A stretch of 64,000 nucleotides of DNA, from the NCBI RefSeq assembly GCF_903915725.1, contig NZ_CAIWTY010000105.1, positions 1-64,000 of the forward strand. Reading direction: 5' to 3'. Each line of letters starts with the position of its first letter. Positions within the stretch are counted from its first letter, which is position 1. Both the position numbers and the translations under genes were made by a program. This document shows, one piece after another, positions 45,116 to 53,703 of this stretch. Origin of the DNA: an uncultured Rhodopila sp. (lineage in GTDB: Bacteria > Pseudomonadota > Alphaproteobacteria > Acetobacterales > Acetobacteraceae). The notes under the pieces are model-generated. The model was given only the letters and a program-made list of their open reading frames with translations. It was not told the origin of the DNA and ran no database searches.

Positions 45116-46318
45116 TCAGGCCACCTCGAACAGGCCGGCAGCACCCATGCCGCCGCCGACGCACATCGTCACCACCACGAACCGCGCGTCGCGCCGCCGC
45201 CCCTCGATCAGCGCATGGCCAACCATTCGCGCGCCGGACATGCCATAGGGATGGCCGATGGAGATCGCCCCACCGTTGACGTTCAGCCGATCGGCGTCGA
45301 TGCCGAGCCGATCGCGGCAGTACAGCACCTGGCAGGCGAAGGCCTCGTTCAGTTCCCACAGGTCGATGTCCTCGACCCGCAAGCCATGCTTCGCCAGCAG
45401 CTTCGGCACCGCAAAGACCGGGCCGATGCCCATCTCGTCCGGGGCGCAGCCGGCCACCGCCATGCCGCGATAGATGCCGAGCGGATGCAGGCCGCGGCGC
45501 GACGCCTCCGCCTCCTCCATCAGCACGGCGGCGGAGGCGCCGTCGGAAAGCTGCGAGGCGTTGCCGGCGGTAATGAATTTGCCGAGTTTCACCACCTGGC
45601 CGTTGGCGAAGACCGGCTCCAGCCTGGCAAGTCCCTCCAGCGTGGTTTCCGGCCGGTTGCCTTCGTCCTTCGTCAGCGCCACCGGTTTGCGGCTGGCTTC
45701 GCCGGTGGCCTTGTCGGTGACCAGCATCTCGGTTGGCAGGGCCACGATCTCAGTGTCGAAGCGGCCCGCCTGCTGCGCCGCGGCGGTGCGCCGCTGCGAT
45801 TGCAGCGCGTATGCGTCCTGCGCCTCACGCGGAATGTTGTAGCGTTCGGCCACCAGTTCCGCCGTCTCGATCATCGTCATGTAGAGCCCGGGGATGCGGG
45901 CGATCAGGTCGGGGTCCTGGCCGCGGCTGCGGTTGATGGCATTGGTCTGCACCAGCGAGATCGATTCCAGTCCCCCGCCAACGGCGATCTGCATGTCGTC
46001 CTGGATGATCTGCTTCGCCGCCGTGGCGATCGCCATCAGGCCGGAGGCGCATTGGCGATCGACCGACATGCCGGGAACGGTGTCCGGCAGCCCGGCGCGC
46101 AGGGCCGCCTGGCGCGCGAGGTTGAAGCCCTGCGCGCCCTGTTGCAGCGCTGCCCCCATCACGACGTCCTCGACCTCCGCCGGATCGACTCCGGCACGTC
46201 GGACCGCCTGCGCGATGACATGGCCGCCGAGCGCCTGGCTCTGGGTGTCATTGAACGCGCCACGATAGGCGCGGCCTATGGGCGTGCGGGCAGTGGAGAC
46301 GATGACGGCGCTGCGCAT
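45116..46318 (-). CDS. Acetyl-CoA C-acyltransferase (thiolase)
   Basis: The 400-residue thiolase has the acyl-accepting Cys90 ([10 protein letters not shown]), NEAFA, the GHP motif ([18 protein letters not shown]) and the second Cys in [11 protein letters not shown]. The length fits beta-ketothiolases of fatty-acid degradation rather than synthesis. ATG 46318 opens with [20 protein letters not shown], the family start. It is followed immediately by the esterase gene. Whether it is FadA-like or PHB-type is not decided, and no fadB partner is adjacent. Confidence 0.94.
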   Translation of the reverse strand: MRSAVIVSTARTPIGRAYRGAFNDTQSQALGGHVIAQAVRRAGVDPAEVEDVVMGAALQQGAQGFNLARQAALRAGLPDTVPGMSVDRQCASGLMAIATAAKQIIQDDMQIAVGGGLESISLVQTNAINRSRGQDPDLIARIPGLYMTMIETAELVAERYNIPREAQDAYALQSQRRTAAAQQAGRFDTEIVALPTEMLVTDKATGEASRKPVALTKDEGNRPETTLEGLARLEPVFANGQVVKLGKFITAGNASQLSDGASAAVLMEEAEASRRGLHPLGIYRGMAVAGCAPDEMGIGPVFAVPKLLAKHGLRVEDIDLWELNEAFACQVLYCRDRLGIDADRLNVNGGAISIGHPYGMSGARMVGHALIEGRRRDARFVVVTMCVGGGMGAAGLFEVA

Positions 46319-46406
46319 CCCGGCGTTTCCTTTTGGTTGTTCGGGGCAGTATGGGCAGGATGCCGGGCGATTTGAAGCCTCGCGCCGGCGGCGCGGCCGA
46401 CGCCGT

Positions 46407-47054
46407 CTATTCGCCCAGCAACCGAAGTCTTTCCGAAGGATAGATCCGCTCAAACCGATCGATCTCTTCGCACCAGAACGCTGCGGGGGCCGACAGCCAG
46501 AACGTGATCCGCGCCATCGCCGCATGATGCTGCCCCAAATTCCATGCCAGGATCGGCTCATGATGCGCGATGCGATTGCGCAGCAGGCGGATGGGCGTCA
46601 GCGGGCCGGAAAAATCCTTGCGGCGCAACCCCTTGCCGTCCTCCCGGCGGCCGATACGGTGCAGATCGGTTTGCCAGAGGGTTTCGTAGGCCGGTCCGAG
46701 CATCGTGGTCCAGAAACTGAACGTCAGCGCAGAAACGACTCCGGCCGGTGTCGGCGGCTTCTTTTCCCGCAGCAGTTCCTCCGTGGCCGTGGCGATCTGG
46801 ACCGCCTGGTGCGGCACGCGCAGGAAGCCATCTTCAGCGAACCAGGCGGGTTGGCGGGCTTCGGACAGGACGGCATGGATGCGGTTGCGCAGCACCACTT
46901 CGAGCATCTGAAGCGGCGGATAGAGCGCTTCGGATACGCGGATGTTCAGGGCGTACAGCTCGAGCGCGCGGTCGCGGTCGCCGCCTGCCCAGGCGAGATA
47001 CCGGCCGAACCGTTCATGCGACAGCGCGTCTTCCAGCGATCCCGGGCCGCTCAT
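46407..47054 (-). CDS. Abi-like protein with HEPN RNase motif
   Basis: The 215-residue protein resembles Abi_2-type abortive infection proteins. The RX4H motif RNRIAH (159-164) followed by HEP is the HEPN ribonuclease active site, and a second LRNRIH-type stretch is at 55-60. [20 protein letters not shown] and AYETLW are common to the family. HEPN proteins typically cut RNA and stop growth upon phage attack or as toxins. No antitoxin is adjacent, and it lies alone between the thiolase and DUF815 units. It might also be a housekeeping HEPN protein. Confidence 0.75.
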   Translation of the reverse strand: MSGPGSLEDALSHERFGRYLAWAGGDRDRALELYALNIRVSEALYPPLQMLEVVLRNRIHAVLSEARQPAWFAEDGFLRVPHQAVQIATATEELLREKKPPTPAGVVSALTFSFWTTMLGPAYETLWQTDLHRIGRREDGKGLRRKDFSGPLTPIRLLRNRIAHHEPILAWNLGQHHAAMARITFWLSAPAAFWCEEIDRFERIYPSERLRLLGE

Positions 47055-47204
47055 GCGGCACCTCGCGACAAAAGGACTTGTGTCCTGGACTGTTTTACAC
47101 TACATACCGCCATGGAAACCCCGGTCCCGTCTCTGCCAGACTATCGGTACGCGGCCGGGGTAAATTTTTGATTAACGCCTTTCGATTTGTGATTGCCGGG
47201 ACGG

Positions 47205-48062
47205 TTAAACCGTCCCCGCCACGCCCAGCCGTCCCGCCATCTCCTGGATGAACTGCCATGCCACGCGGCCAGAGCGGGCGCCGCGCGTAACCGACCATTC
47301 CACCGCCTCGGCATGCAGGTCTTCCTGCGTTATCGGCAGGCCGATATCCGCGGCATAGCCGTCGATCATCGCCAGGAATGTCGGCTGGTCGCAGTTGTGG
47401 AAGCCCAGCCACAGGCCGAACCGGTCCGACAGAGAGACCTTCTCCTCGATCGACTCGTTCGGGTTGATCGCGGTGGAGCGTTCGTTTTCGATCATGTCCC
47501 GCGGCATCAGGTGGCGGCGGTTCGATGTCGCGTAGAACAGCACGTTGTGCGGGCGGCCCTCGATGCCGCCATCCAGCACCGACTTCAGCGCCTTGTAGTC
47601 GGCGTCCTCCTTCTCGAACGACAGGTCGTCGCACAGGATCAGGCAGCGGCGCTGCTCCGCCCGCAGCATGTTCAGCAGGTCGGGCAGGGTGCGGATATCC
47701 TCGCGATGGATCTCCACCAGCACCAGGCAGCCGGGGTTCTCCTGGTTCGCCACCGCGTGGGTCGCCTTCACCAGCGAGGATTTGCCCATGCCGCGGGCGC
47801 CCCACAGCATGGCGTTGTTGGCCGGCAGGCCGCGGGCGAAGCGCAGCGTGTTCTCCACCAGGATGCCCTTCTGTCGATCGACGCCCTTCAGCAGGCCGAT
47901 GTCGACGCGGGAGATCTTGCGGACCGGGGCGAGGTGCGGCGGCGACGGATGCCAGACGAAAGCGTCCGCCTGCGCCAGGTCGAGCGGTGCGGCTGGGGGC
48001 GGCGCCAGGCGCTCCAGCGCGTCGGCGATGCGGGTCACCAGGTCGATCAGGCGTTGTTCCAT
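47205..48062 (-). CDS. DUF815 AAA ATP-binding protein
   Basis: The 285-residue cytoplasmic ATPase has Walker A GARGMGKSS, Walker B RCLILCDDLSF and a post-B ATSNRRHLMPRDMIENE segment diagnostic of DUF815. Its molecular role is unknown; family members are common in alphaproteobacteria, often next to yajC or tat genes. The start MEQRLIDLVTR (ATG 48062) has family-like sequence; frames further upstream do not. It diverges from yajC with 81 bases between them, a shared promoter region. Confidence 0.9.
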   Translation of the reverse strand: MEQRLIDLVTRIADALERLAPPPAAPLDLAQADAFVWHPSPPHLAPVRKISRVDIGLLKGVDRQKGILVENTLRFARGLPANNAMLWGARGMGKSSLVKATHAVANQENPGCLVLVEIHREDIRTLPDLLNMLRAEQRRCLILCDDLSFEKEDADYKALKSVLDGGIEGRPHNVLFYATSNRRHLMPRDMIENERSTAINPNESIEEKVSLSDRFGLWLGFHNCDQPTFLAMIDGYAADIGLPITQEDLHAEAVEWSVTRGARSGRVAWQFIQEMAGRLGVAGTV

Positions 48063-48143
48063 GCGGGCTTCATCCAGACAGCTTGACGAAAGAGGGGCGG
48101 AAACTATGGTCCGCCCCGACTCACCGCAAGGACTTGTGTACCC

Positions 48144-48536
48144 ATGAACCCGTTCACCCTGATTTCCCCCGCCTACGCGCAAGACCTGAACGGGGCGCTG
48201 GGGAGCGTCGTCCAGTTCGCGCCGCTGGTGCTGATCTTCTCCGTGTTCTATTTCCTGCTGATCCGCCCGCAGCAACAGAAGCAGAAGGAGATGCGGGCGA
48301 TGCTGCTGGCGCTGAAGCGCGGCGACAAGGTGGTCACCGGCGGCGGCATCATCGGGACGGTGCAACGCGTGCCGATGGTACAGGACAAGGACGGCAAGCA
48401 GATCCCGGCGACCGAGATCGAGGTCGAGATCGCGCCGAACCTGAAGGTGACCGTGCTGCGCGAGACGATCGCCAGCGTGATCAGCCCGGTTGCCGCGAAC
48501 GACACCAAGCCGGTCAAGGGTCGGGGCGCTGTTTGA
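48144..48536 (+). CDS. yajC: Sec translocase accessory subunit YajC
   Basis: The 130-residue inner-membrane protein has one helix (FAPLVLIFSVFYFLLIRPQQ) followed by the YajC signature QQKQKEMRAMLLALKRGDKV and VTGGGIIGTV. It joins SecDF in the holo-translocon. Usual partners secD/secF are not downstream; instead mbfA follows. An Irr-like palindrome overlaps the yajC stop. Confidence 0.96.
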   Translation: MNPFTLISPAYAQDLNGALGSVVQFAPLVLIFSVFYFLLIRPQQQKQKEMRAMLLALKRGDKVVTGGGIIGTVQRVPMVQDKDGKQIPATEIEVEIAPNLKVTVLRETIASVISPVAANDTKPVKGRGAV

Positions 48537-48548
48537 GAAGCATTCTCA
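48534..48548. promoter_or_regulatory. Irr/ICE-like palindrome upstream of mbfA
   Basis: TGAGAA-GCA-TTCTCA is a perfect 6-3-6 inverted repeat starting in the yajC stop codon and ending 51 bases before mbfA. Iron-control (ICE) boxes bound by Irr in alphaproteobacteria have the same AGAA-N3-TTCT core, and mbfA is a known Irr target in Bradyrhizobium and Agrobacterium. The match to this target class makes regulation by iron likely, though no irr gene is in the window. Confidence 0.6.
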
Positions 48549-48599
48549 TCATTACGCTGGTCACTTGACGGCCCGGCCGGTTCCGCCACATTTCCGGCC

Positions 48600-49556
48600 A
48601 TGCGCAATTTCTCCGACCTGACCGAACGTGAAATCCTCGCGTTGGCGATCGCCAACGAGGAGGAGGACGGCCGTATCTACCTCGACATCGCCGAAGGGCT
48701 GCGCGCCGAGTATCCCGGCAGCGCCGCCGTGTTCACCAAGATGGCGGCCGAGGAATCCGGCCACCGCCACCGGCTGCTCGATGTCTACCGGAAGAAGTTC
48801 GGCGAGCACATCCCGCTGATCCGCCGCCAGGACGTGCGCGGCTTCGTCCAACACAAGCCGGTCTGGCAGATGGTGCCGCTGAACCTCGACGCGGTGCGCA
48901 ACCTCGCCGAGGACATGGAGACCGAAACCCAGGGGTTCTACCGCCGCGCCGCGGCACGCAGCGAGGACGTGTCGATCCGCAAGCTGCTGGGCGACCTCGC
49001 CGACGCCGAGGCCGAGCACGAGCATCGTGCCGACGAACTGCGCGCGGAGAACCTGCCGGAGAACGTGCGGCGGAAAGAGGACGCGCACGCCCGCCAGGCC
49101 TTTGTGCTGCGGTTCATCCAGCCTGGCCTGGCCGGGTTGATGGATGGCTCGGTTTCCACCCTGGCGCCGGTGTTCGCGGCGGCATTCGCGTCGAACAACA
49201 CCTGGGAGACGTTCCTGGTGGGTCTGGCGGCATCCGTCGGGGCGGGGATCTCGATGGGTTTCGCGGAGGCGTTGTCGGACAATGGCAGCCTGACCGGCCG
49301 TGGCGCGCCGTGGATCCGGGGCGGGATCTGCGGGCTGATGACCACCGCGGGCGGCATCGGCCACACGCTGCCGTTCCTGATCCCGTATTTCTGGACCGCG
49401 ATGGCGGTGGCGATCGGTGTGGTGATTGTGGAGCTGGCGGTGATTTCCTGGATACGCTGGAAATACATGGACACCCCGCCGCTATCCGCGACGCTTCAGG
49501 TCGCATTCGGCGGCGCGCTGGTTTTCGGTGTCGGAATTCTTATCGGCAGTAGTTGA
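48600..49556 (+). CDS. mbfA: MbfA, rubrerythrin-VIT1 fusion iron exporter
   Basis: The 318-residue protein fuses a ferritin-like di-iron domain (about 1-165; EEEDGRIYLDIA, AAEESGHRHRLLDVY, METETQGFYRRAA, DAEAEHEHRADEL supply Glu/His ligands) to a VIT1/CCC1-type membrane domain (170-318; GLAGLMDGSVSTLAPVF, GISMGFAEALSDNGSLTGRG). This Er-Vit1 architecture is MbfA, which exports Fe(II) and protects from iron and peroxide stress. The Irr-like operator just upstream fits the known pattern. A strong hairpin terminator follows its stop by 3 bases. Confidence 0.93.
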   Translation: MRNFSDLTEREILALAIANEEEDGRIYLDIAEGLRAEYPGSAAVFTKMAAEESGHRHRLLDVYRKKFGEHIPLIRRQDVRGFVQHKPVWQMVPLNLDAVRNLAEDMETETQGFYRRAAARSEDVSIRKLLGDLADAEAEHEHRADELRAENLPENVRRKEDAHARQAFVLRFIQPGLAGLMDGSVSTLAPVFAAAFASNNTWETFLVGLAASVGAGISMGFAEALSDNGSLTGRGAPWIRGGICGLMTTAGGIGHTLPFLIPYFWTAMAVAIGVVIVELAVISWIRWKYMDTPPLSATLQVAFGGALVFGVGILIGSS

Positions 49557-49559
49557 AAA

Positions 49560-49602
49560 CCTCTTTGTTATAGCCCGGACGCGACGGGCTATAACAAAGA
49601 GG
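49560..49602. terminator. Perfect 18-bp stem hairpin after mbfA
   Basis: CCTCTTTGTTATAGCCCG (49560-49577) is perfectly complementary to 49585-49602 around a 7-base loop. It lies 3 bases after the mbfA stop and before the convergent small-gene unit ending at 49610, so it can serve both strands. It has no long U-tract on either side, so termination may depend on the stem's AT-rich distal part. Confidence 0.7.
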
Positions 49603-49609
49603 CTTCGGG

Positions 49610-49708
49610 TTACGGGATGAATCGCCGCGCGGCCCAAAAGCCGACGCCACCGACGATGACAACGAACAGCGGCATGATCACCAGATAGAGCCAGTCGAAC
49701 TCGGTCAT
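49610..49708 (-). CDS. 32-residue single-helix membrane protein
   Basis: ATG 49708 overlaps the stop of the upstream 76-residue gene (ATGA). The peptide is one hydrophobic helix (LYLVIMPLFVVIVGGVGFWA) with a short basic C-terminus (ARRFIP), like many small membrane proteins. The overlap argues that it is real. Function unknown; it may associate with its membrane neighbour. Confidence 0.55.
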   Translation of the reverse strand: MTEFDWLYLVIMPLFVVIVGGVGFWAARRFIP

Positions 49709-49935
49709 CCGCGAAGCGTTCCCAGAGTGGCCTGGGCAAGAAGATGCCACAGCCCGGCGACCAATATCCAGATGATGCCGCCGAGCAGCAGTTTCAAAGG
49801 GTGCAAGCCGGGTGGCTGGTAGAAGACCGCCGCGGCGATCGGCGCGGCTACTCCGACCGTAACGCTGGAACCGGCCATCGTGTTGAACCAGGCGGAGGTC
49901 AGTTTGATCCGCTCGTTGTGGACGGCATCGGTCAC
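49705..49935 (-). CDS. Small two-helix membrane protein
   Basis: The 76-residue protein begins with a charged stretch (MTDAVHNERIKLTSAWFN) and has two membrane helices (SSVTVGVAAPIAAAVFY; LKLLLGGIIWILVAGLWHLL). Such proteins are frequent in alphaproteobacteria and are uncharacterised. It starts 17 bases after the 204-residue gene stop and overlaps the 32-residue gene, so the three probably form one transcript. Confidence 0.65.
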   Translation of the reverse strand: MTDAVHNERIKLTSAWFNTMAGSSVTVGVAAPIAAAVFYQPPGLHPLKLLLGGIIWILVAGLWHLLAQATLGTLRG

Positions 49936-49952
49936 GCCGAACTGTGCCCCCT

Positions 49953-50567
49953 TTACTGCCGCGTGCGCGGCGCGGACCGCCGACCGCCCCTGTCATCGGC
50001 GCCGTTACCCCGCCGCGCCAGGACCGACAGCGTCATCGGCTCGGCCGATAGTATCGGCAGCTTCGCCGGCTTCTCCGCCACCGCCGGCTTCTCCGGCATC
50101 TCCCGCACCGCGGGGATCTTGCTGCTGGCGTAAAGGAACTTCTCGAGCGCCCGGCCGATGGCGCTCTGGAACGCGGCGTTGTCCCATTGCGTGTTCGCCG
50201 CGGACATCCGATCCGGCGCGCGTTCCCGCTCCCGCCGCCGCGCTTCCAGCGCCTTGGTGCTTTTTTCTGACAGAGTATCCAGCGCGATGGCGCTGTCCTG
50301 CAGGTCCAGCATCACGTCCAGATCCTGGACCCGCACCGTCGCTGCGGCGCCGAGGCAGGCCAGGGCGGCGAAGCTGAACGCCACGATCTGCGCCGCAAGC
50401 TGCAATTCCTTCGGCGTCTGCGGGTCGTAGTCCTCCAGCAATTGCGCCGCCGTGGCAGTCGCACCGGCGATGTCGGCGTCGCTGCCGGGGCCTTCCATGA
50501 AGAAGGGCGCGAGAGCGGCGGCGGTCTGTTCACGCAGGCGAGGCGAGGGTGCAGCGATCTTGCTCAT
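49953..50567 (-). CDS. Conserved hypothetical protein, coiled helices
   Basis: The 204-residue protein has no clear family. A hydrophobic patch near residues 60-80 (AAQIVAFSFAALACLGAAAT) is followed by a long helix with charge clusters (EKSTKALEARRRERERAPDR), then a Pro/Glu/Lys-rich tail (PEKPAVAEKPAKLP). It could associate with membranes or be cytoplasmic. It leads the small membrane-protein unit on the minus strand. The frame is supported by its length and by amino-acid composition matching real proteins. Confidence 0.6.
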   Translation of the reverse strand: MSKIAAPSPRLREQTAAALAPFFMEGPGSDADIAGATATAAQLLEDYDPQTPKELQLAAQIVAFSFAALACLGAAATVRVQDLDVMLDLQDSAIALDTLSEKSTKALEARRRERERAPDRMSAANTQWDNAAFQSAIGRALEKFLYASSKIPAVREMPEKPAVAEKPAKLPILSAEPMTLSVLARRGNGADDRGGRRSAPRTRQ

Positions 50568-50791
50568 GGGCGGGTTCCGTTTTGGCTGAAGCGTTCTTTG
50601 TTTGTTCGCCGCTGTTCTACGTCAGGCCGTTGACCGATGGCAAGGAAAAAATCTCCGCGTTCATCCGGACCACAGTCGATCCCGAGCATTTGGGACGATC
50701 ACACCGGCAGACCCGTTGCCAATTCAGCGGTTATGCTGTTCATCAGGAACAAAGCGCGGGGTGTGACCCGCAGTAAAGCAGGGAGACCCAG

Positions 50792-51181
50792 ATGGCTGCC
50801 CTTATCACCCGAAGCAATCCGCCCGCGGTGCGCGAGCCCGCCGGCTACACCCACGCCATCCGCATCAGCGGCGACATCCGCCGCCTGATCGTATCCGGGC
50901 AGGTTGGCATGGCCCTCGACGGCACCGTGCCCTCCAGCGGGGAAGGCCAGATCGCCCAGGCATTTGCGAATCTCCGCGCCGTGCTGTCGGCCAACGGCAT
51001 GGGTGTCGAGAACATCGTCAAGACGACGATCTTCCTGACCGATCGCGGGCTGCTCGAGTCGTTCCGCTCCTCCCGTGCCGCGGTATTCGGGGAGCACGCC
51101 CCGGCCTCCACCCTGCTGTTCGTCGCCGGGCTCGCAGATCCCCGGTTCGTGGTGGAGATCGAAGCCGAAGCGGTGGCGTGA
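50792..51181 (+). CDS. RidA/YjgF-family protein
   Basis: The 129-residue protein has the RidA fold: TRSNPPAVREPAGYTHAIRI, LIVSGQVGMALDGT, QIAQAFANLRAVLSANGMG, IVKTTIFLTDR. RidA members hydrolyse reactive enamines/imines to ketones. The catalytic Arg of true RidA (in a C-terminal RxxVE context) is here RFVVEIEAEA, so an Arg is at the expected region. GGGAGA lies before ATG 50792. The acyl-CoA synthetase gene starts one base after its stop. Confidence 0.92.
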   Translation: MAALITRSNPPAVREPAGYTHAIRISGDIRRLIVSGQVGMALDGTVPSSGEGQIAQAFANLRAVLSANGMGVENIVKTTIFLTDRGLLESFRSSRAAVFGEHAPASTLLFVAGLADPRFVVEIEAEAVA

Positions 51182-51182
51182 C

Positions 51183-52700
51183 ATGGACCTGATGCACCGC
51201 AACACGGTCGGGGACGGGCTGCGGCGCGCGGCGCGGCAGTTCCGGGACCGCTCGGCCCTGGTGTTCGGCGACCGCGACTGGTCGTTCAATGCCCTCGACC
51301 GCGCCGCCAATCGACTGGCTGGACATTTTGCGGCGAGCGGAATCAGGGCGGGCGACCGGATTGCGGCGTATGGCCGCAACTCCGACGCCTATTTCATCAC
51401 CTGGCTGGCCTGCGTGCGCGGCGGCTTCGTGCATGTGCCGGTGAACTACGCGCTGACGGGCGAAGAACTGTCCTACATCGTCAACCAGTCCGGCTCCCGC
51501 CTCGTGGTGACGGGCGCGGCGCTGAAGGACAATCTGGCGGGAATCGAAGTCGCCTCCATGCAGCTGGAGGACGTGATCCCGATCGCCCTTAACCCCGATG
51601 CGGCCGCCGGACCGGAGCCGGACCTCGAAGACGACAGCCTCGGGCAGATTGTCTATACATCGGGCACCACGGCGGCGCCGAAGGGTGCGATGATGACGCA
51701 CCGGGCGATGATGTCGCAGTACTACTCCGTCATCCCGTCAATGAATTTCACGGAGTACGATCGCGCCCTGGCTGCTCTGCCGCTGTATCACACGGCGCAA
51801 ACCCACGCCTTCACCATGCCGCAGCTTCTGGTGGGCGCCCGCACCATCCTGATCGAGGCGCCGGTGCCGGAGTTGGTGCTGCGGCTGATCGAGCAGGAGC
51901 GGATCACCTCGTTCTTCGCCCCGCCCACGGTCTGGATCAGCCTGCTGCGACATCCGGATTTCGCCACGCGCGACCTGTCTTCGCTGGAGAAGGTCTACTA
52001 TGGCGCCTCCATCATGCCCGTTCCGGTGCTGAAGGAATTGCGGCAGCGGTTGCCGGCCGCGCGTCCGTACAACTGTTATGGCCAGACGGAGATTGCGCCC
52101 CTGGCCACGATGCTGCGGCCCGAGGAGCATGACGCCCGGCCGGCCTCCTGCGGTCGTCCCTGCCTGAACGTGGAAACCCGCGTGGTGGACCTCGACATGA
52201 ACGACGTGCCGCCCGGCACGCACGGGGAGATCGTGCACCGCTCACCGCATCTGCTTGTCGGCTACTGGGACAAGCCAAAGGAAACCGCGGAGGCGTTCGC
52301 CGGCGGCTGGTTCCACTCCGGCGATGTCGGCTATTTCGACGAAGACGGGTATCTTTACATCGTCGATCGCATCCGTGACGTGATCAACACGGGGGGAGTC
52401 CTGGTCGCGAGCCGCGAGGTGGAGGAAGTACTGTTCACCCATCCCGCCGTGTCTGAAGTGGCGGTGGTCGGGCTGCCGGACGAGAAATGGATCGAGGCGG
52501 TAACGGCGTTTGTCGTGCTGCGGCCGGATCATGAGGTTGACGAGGCGGGATTGCTGGCGCTGGCCCGGGAACATCTGGCGCCGTTCAAGCTTCCGAAAAA
52601 AATTCTGTTCGTGGAAAACCTGCCGCGCAACACCGCGGGCAAGTTGTTGAAGCGGGAACTGCGGAAGCAGCACGGCGGGTCCGCATCGAACGTGCCCTGA
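51183..52700 (+). CDS. AMP-forming acyl-CoA synthetase
   Basis: The 505-residue adenylating enzyme activates a carboxylic acid to its CoA thioester. Core motifs are the P-loop YTSGTTAAPKGAMM, the NCYGQTE motif in YNCYGQTEIAPL, GEIVHRSPHLLVGYW and the hinge YIVDRIRDVIN; the C-terminal catalytic Lys is in NTAGKLLKRELR. The acyl substrate is unclear (medium- or aromatic-type). ATG 51183 follows the RidA stop directly, so both genes are coupled; a detoxifying imine hydrolase beside a CoA ligase suggests one catabolic pathway. Confidence 0.93.
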   Translation: MDLMHRNTVGDGLRRAARQFRDRSALVFGDRDWSFNALDRAANRLAGHFAASGIRAGDRIAAYGRNSDAYFITWLACVRGGFVHVPVNYALTGEELSYIVNQSGSRLVVTGAALKDNLAGIEVASMQLEDVIPIALNPDAAAGPEPDLEDDSLGQIVYTSGTTAAPKGAMMTHRAMMSQYYSVIPSMNFTEYDRALAALPLYHTAQTHAFTMPQLLVGARTILIEAPVPELVLRLIEQERITSFFAPPTVWISLLRHPDFATRDLSSLEKVYYGASIMPVPVLKELRQRLPAARPYNCYGQTEIAPLATMLRPEEHDARPASCGRPCLNVETRVVDLDMNDVPPGTHGEIVHRSPHLLVGYWDKPKETAEAFAGGWFHSGDVGYFDEDGYLYIVDRIRDVINTGGVLVASREVEEVLFTHPAVSEVAVVGLPDEKWIEAVTAFVVLRPDHEVDEAGLLALAREHLAPFKLPKKILFVENLPRNTAGKLLKRELRKQHGGSASNVP

Positions 52701-52744
52701 CCCCGGTGCCGCCGTTGACCAGCCACCGGCCCCTGCCGGAGCGT

Positions 52745-52812
52745 AAGGTCGGCGTCCACGCCTTTTGCGAATATTCACAAAAGGCGTGGATCGCGCGCCG
52801 CCGCCCGCCACT
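52745..52812. repeat. Degraded REP-like repeat
   Basis: GTCGGCGTCCACGCCTTTTG pairs with CAAAAGGCGTGGA around a short loop (GAATATT); flanking GCGGGC-type halves are decayed. It is a weaker copy of the family seen at 35060, 40415 and 55313. Confidence 0.55.
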
Positions 52813-52869
52813 CAACGGTTCAGCCCTCCCGGCCGAGGCTGCGAAGGAGCCCCAGGCGGTCGGGGAAGA

Positions 52870-53343
52870 CTATCCGTTATTGGCGAAATGATACGCCGGC
52901 ATCGCGTTTAGCGCGTCCTTGGTCGCGCCGGGCAACACCACCCGGTTGTCGCTACTGCCTTTGACATTGCCGAATTGCAGCTTGGTGTAAGGCACCTCGA
53001 CCATCCTGCCGCCGACGCCCAGGATACCGCCGACATCGATCACGGCTTGCAGCTTCTGATCGTTGCCGATAACCAGATCGTCGACGCTGCCGACCTTCTC
53101 ATCCTTGTCGTTGTAGACTGAAGACCCAATGACCTTGCTGGCCCGCACCCCGCCGCGGTCCGTCAAGGCGCTGTTGCGCTCGGACGGCGCTTTGTAGCCG
53201 CCGCCGGTGGGGTTGCCCGCCGTATCGTGAGTCGCGGGTGCATTCATGGCAGCATTCGAGTGATTCGCAGACGACGGCGTCTGCGCCATCACGGGAAACG
53301 CGAAAGACGCCGCCAGTAGCGACGCGGTGGTGAACTTCAGCAT
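52870..53343 (-). CDS. Exported PRC-barrel protein
   Basis: The 157-residue protein has a signal peptide (MLKFTTASLLAASFAFPVMA then Q) and a disordered Asn/Ala-rich stretch. A PRC-barrel follows from about residue 70: ASKVIGSSVYNDKDEKVGSV and DDLVIGNDQKLQAVIDVGG, then MVEVPYTKLQF. Periplasmic PRC-barrel proteins of this type are common in alphaproteobacteria and are often stress-related, but no activity is assigned. ATG 53343 begins the signal peptide. Confidence 0.85.
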   Translation of the reverse strand: MLKFTTASLLAASFAFPVMAQTPSSANHSNAAMNAPATHDTAGNPTGGGYKAPSERNSALTDRGGVRASKVIGSSVYNDKDEKVGSVDDLVIGNDQKLQAVIDVGGILGVGGRMVEVPYTKLQFGNVKGSSDNRVVLPGATKDALNAMPAYHFANNG

Positions 53344-53703
53344 TGACCTTCTCCTCCAGACCGAATGATCCGGCAATCAGTGCCGGTCCCCTTTCAACGA
53401 AATACGCAGGCCCGGGGTTCGACACCTTCATCGCCCTAAAGAAACATTCACCCGCAGGTCATATGCCGCCTAATCTCCGCAACTCTGGTCATTGTGCGAA
53501 CCAGGGCGGTGCACCCGCCCGATCCGCCGTGGCCGTCCAGGCGCCGGCGGTTTCATCAACCGAAGCCCGGTCAGGTTCCCTCGCGGTTACGGCATCGCCT
53601 CGCGGCCGCCGCCGCGGTCCACCAGCGCCGGCCAACCACTTTTTGGCCCCGATCCCCTTGCTATTGCTTCGCATGACGCCAAACCGCTGGTATGACCGCC
53701 GCC
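53344..53703. other. 360-bp gap, no supported gene
   Basis: The gap separates the PRC-barrel gene from the convergently unrelated yicC-gmk unit. It would carry both promoters. A small GGGCGG-TGCAC-CCGCCC hairpin is at 53504-53520. Short frames here are Arg/Pro/Ala-rich shadows without a family. Confidence 0.5.

Noticed and set aside
50637-50888. 83-codon frame before the RidA gene
   Set aside because: It runs into ridA in another frame, its composition is shadow-like and it has no recognisable family.
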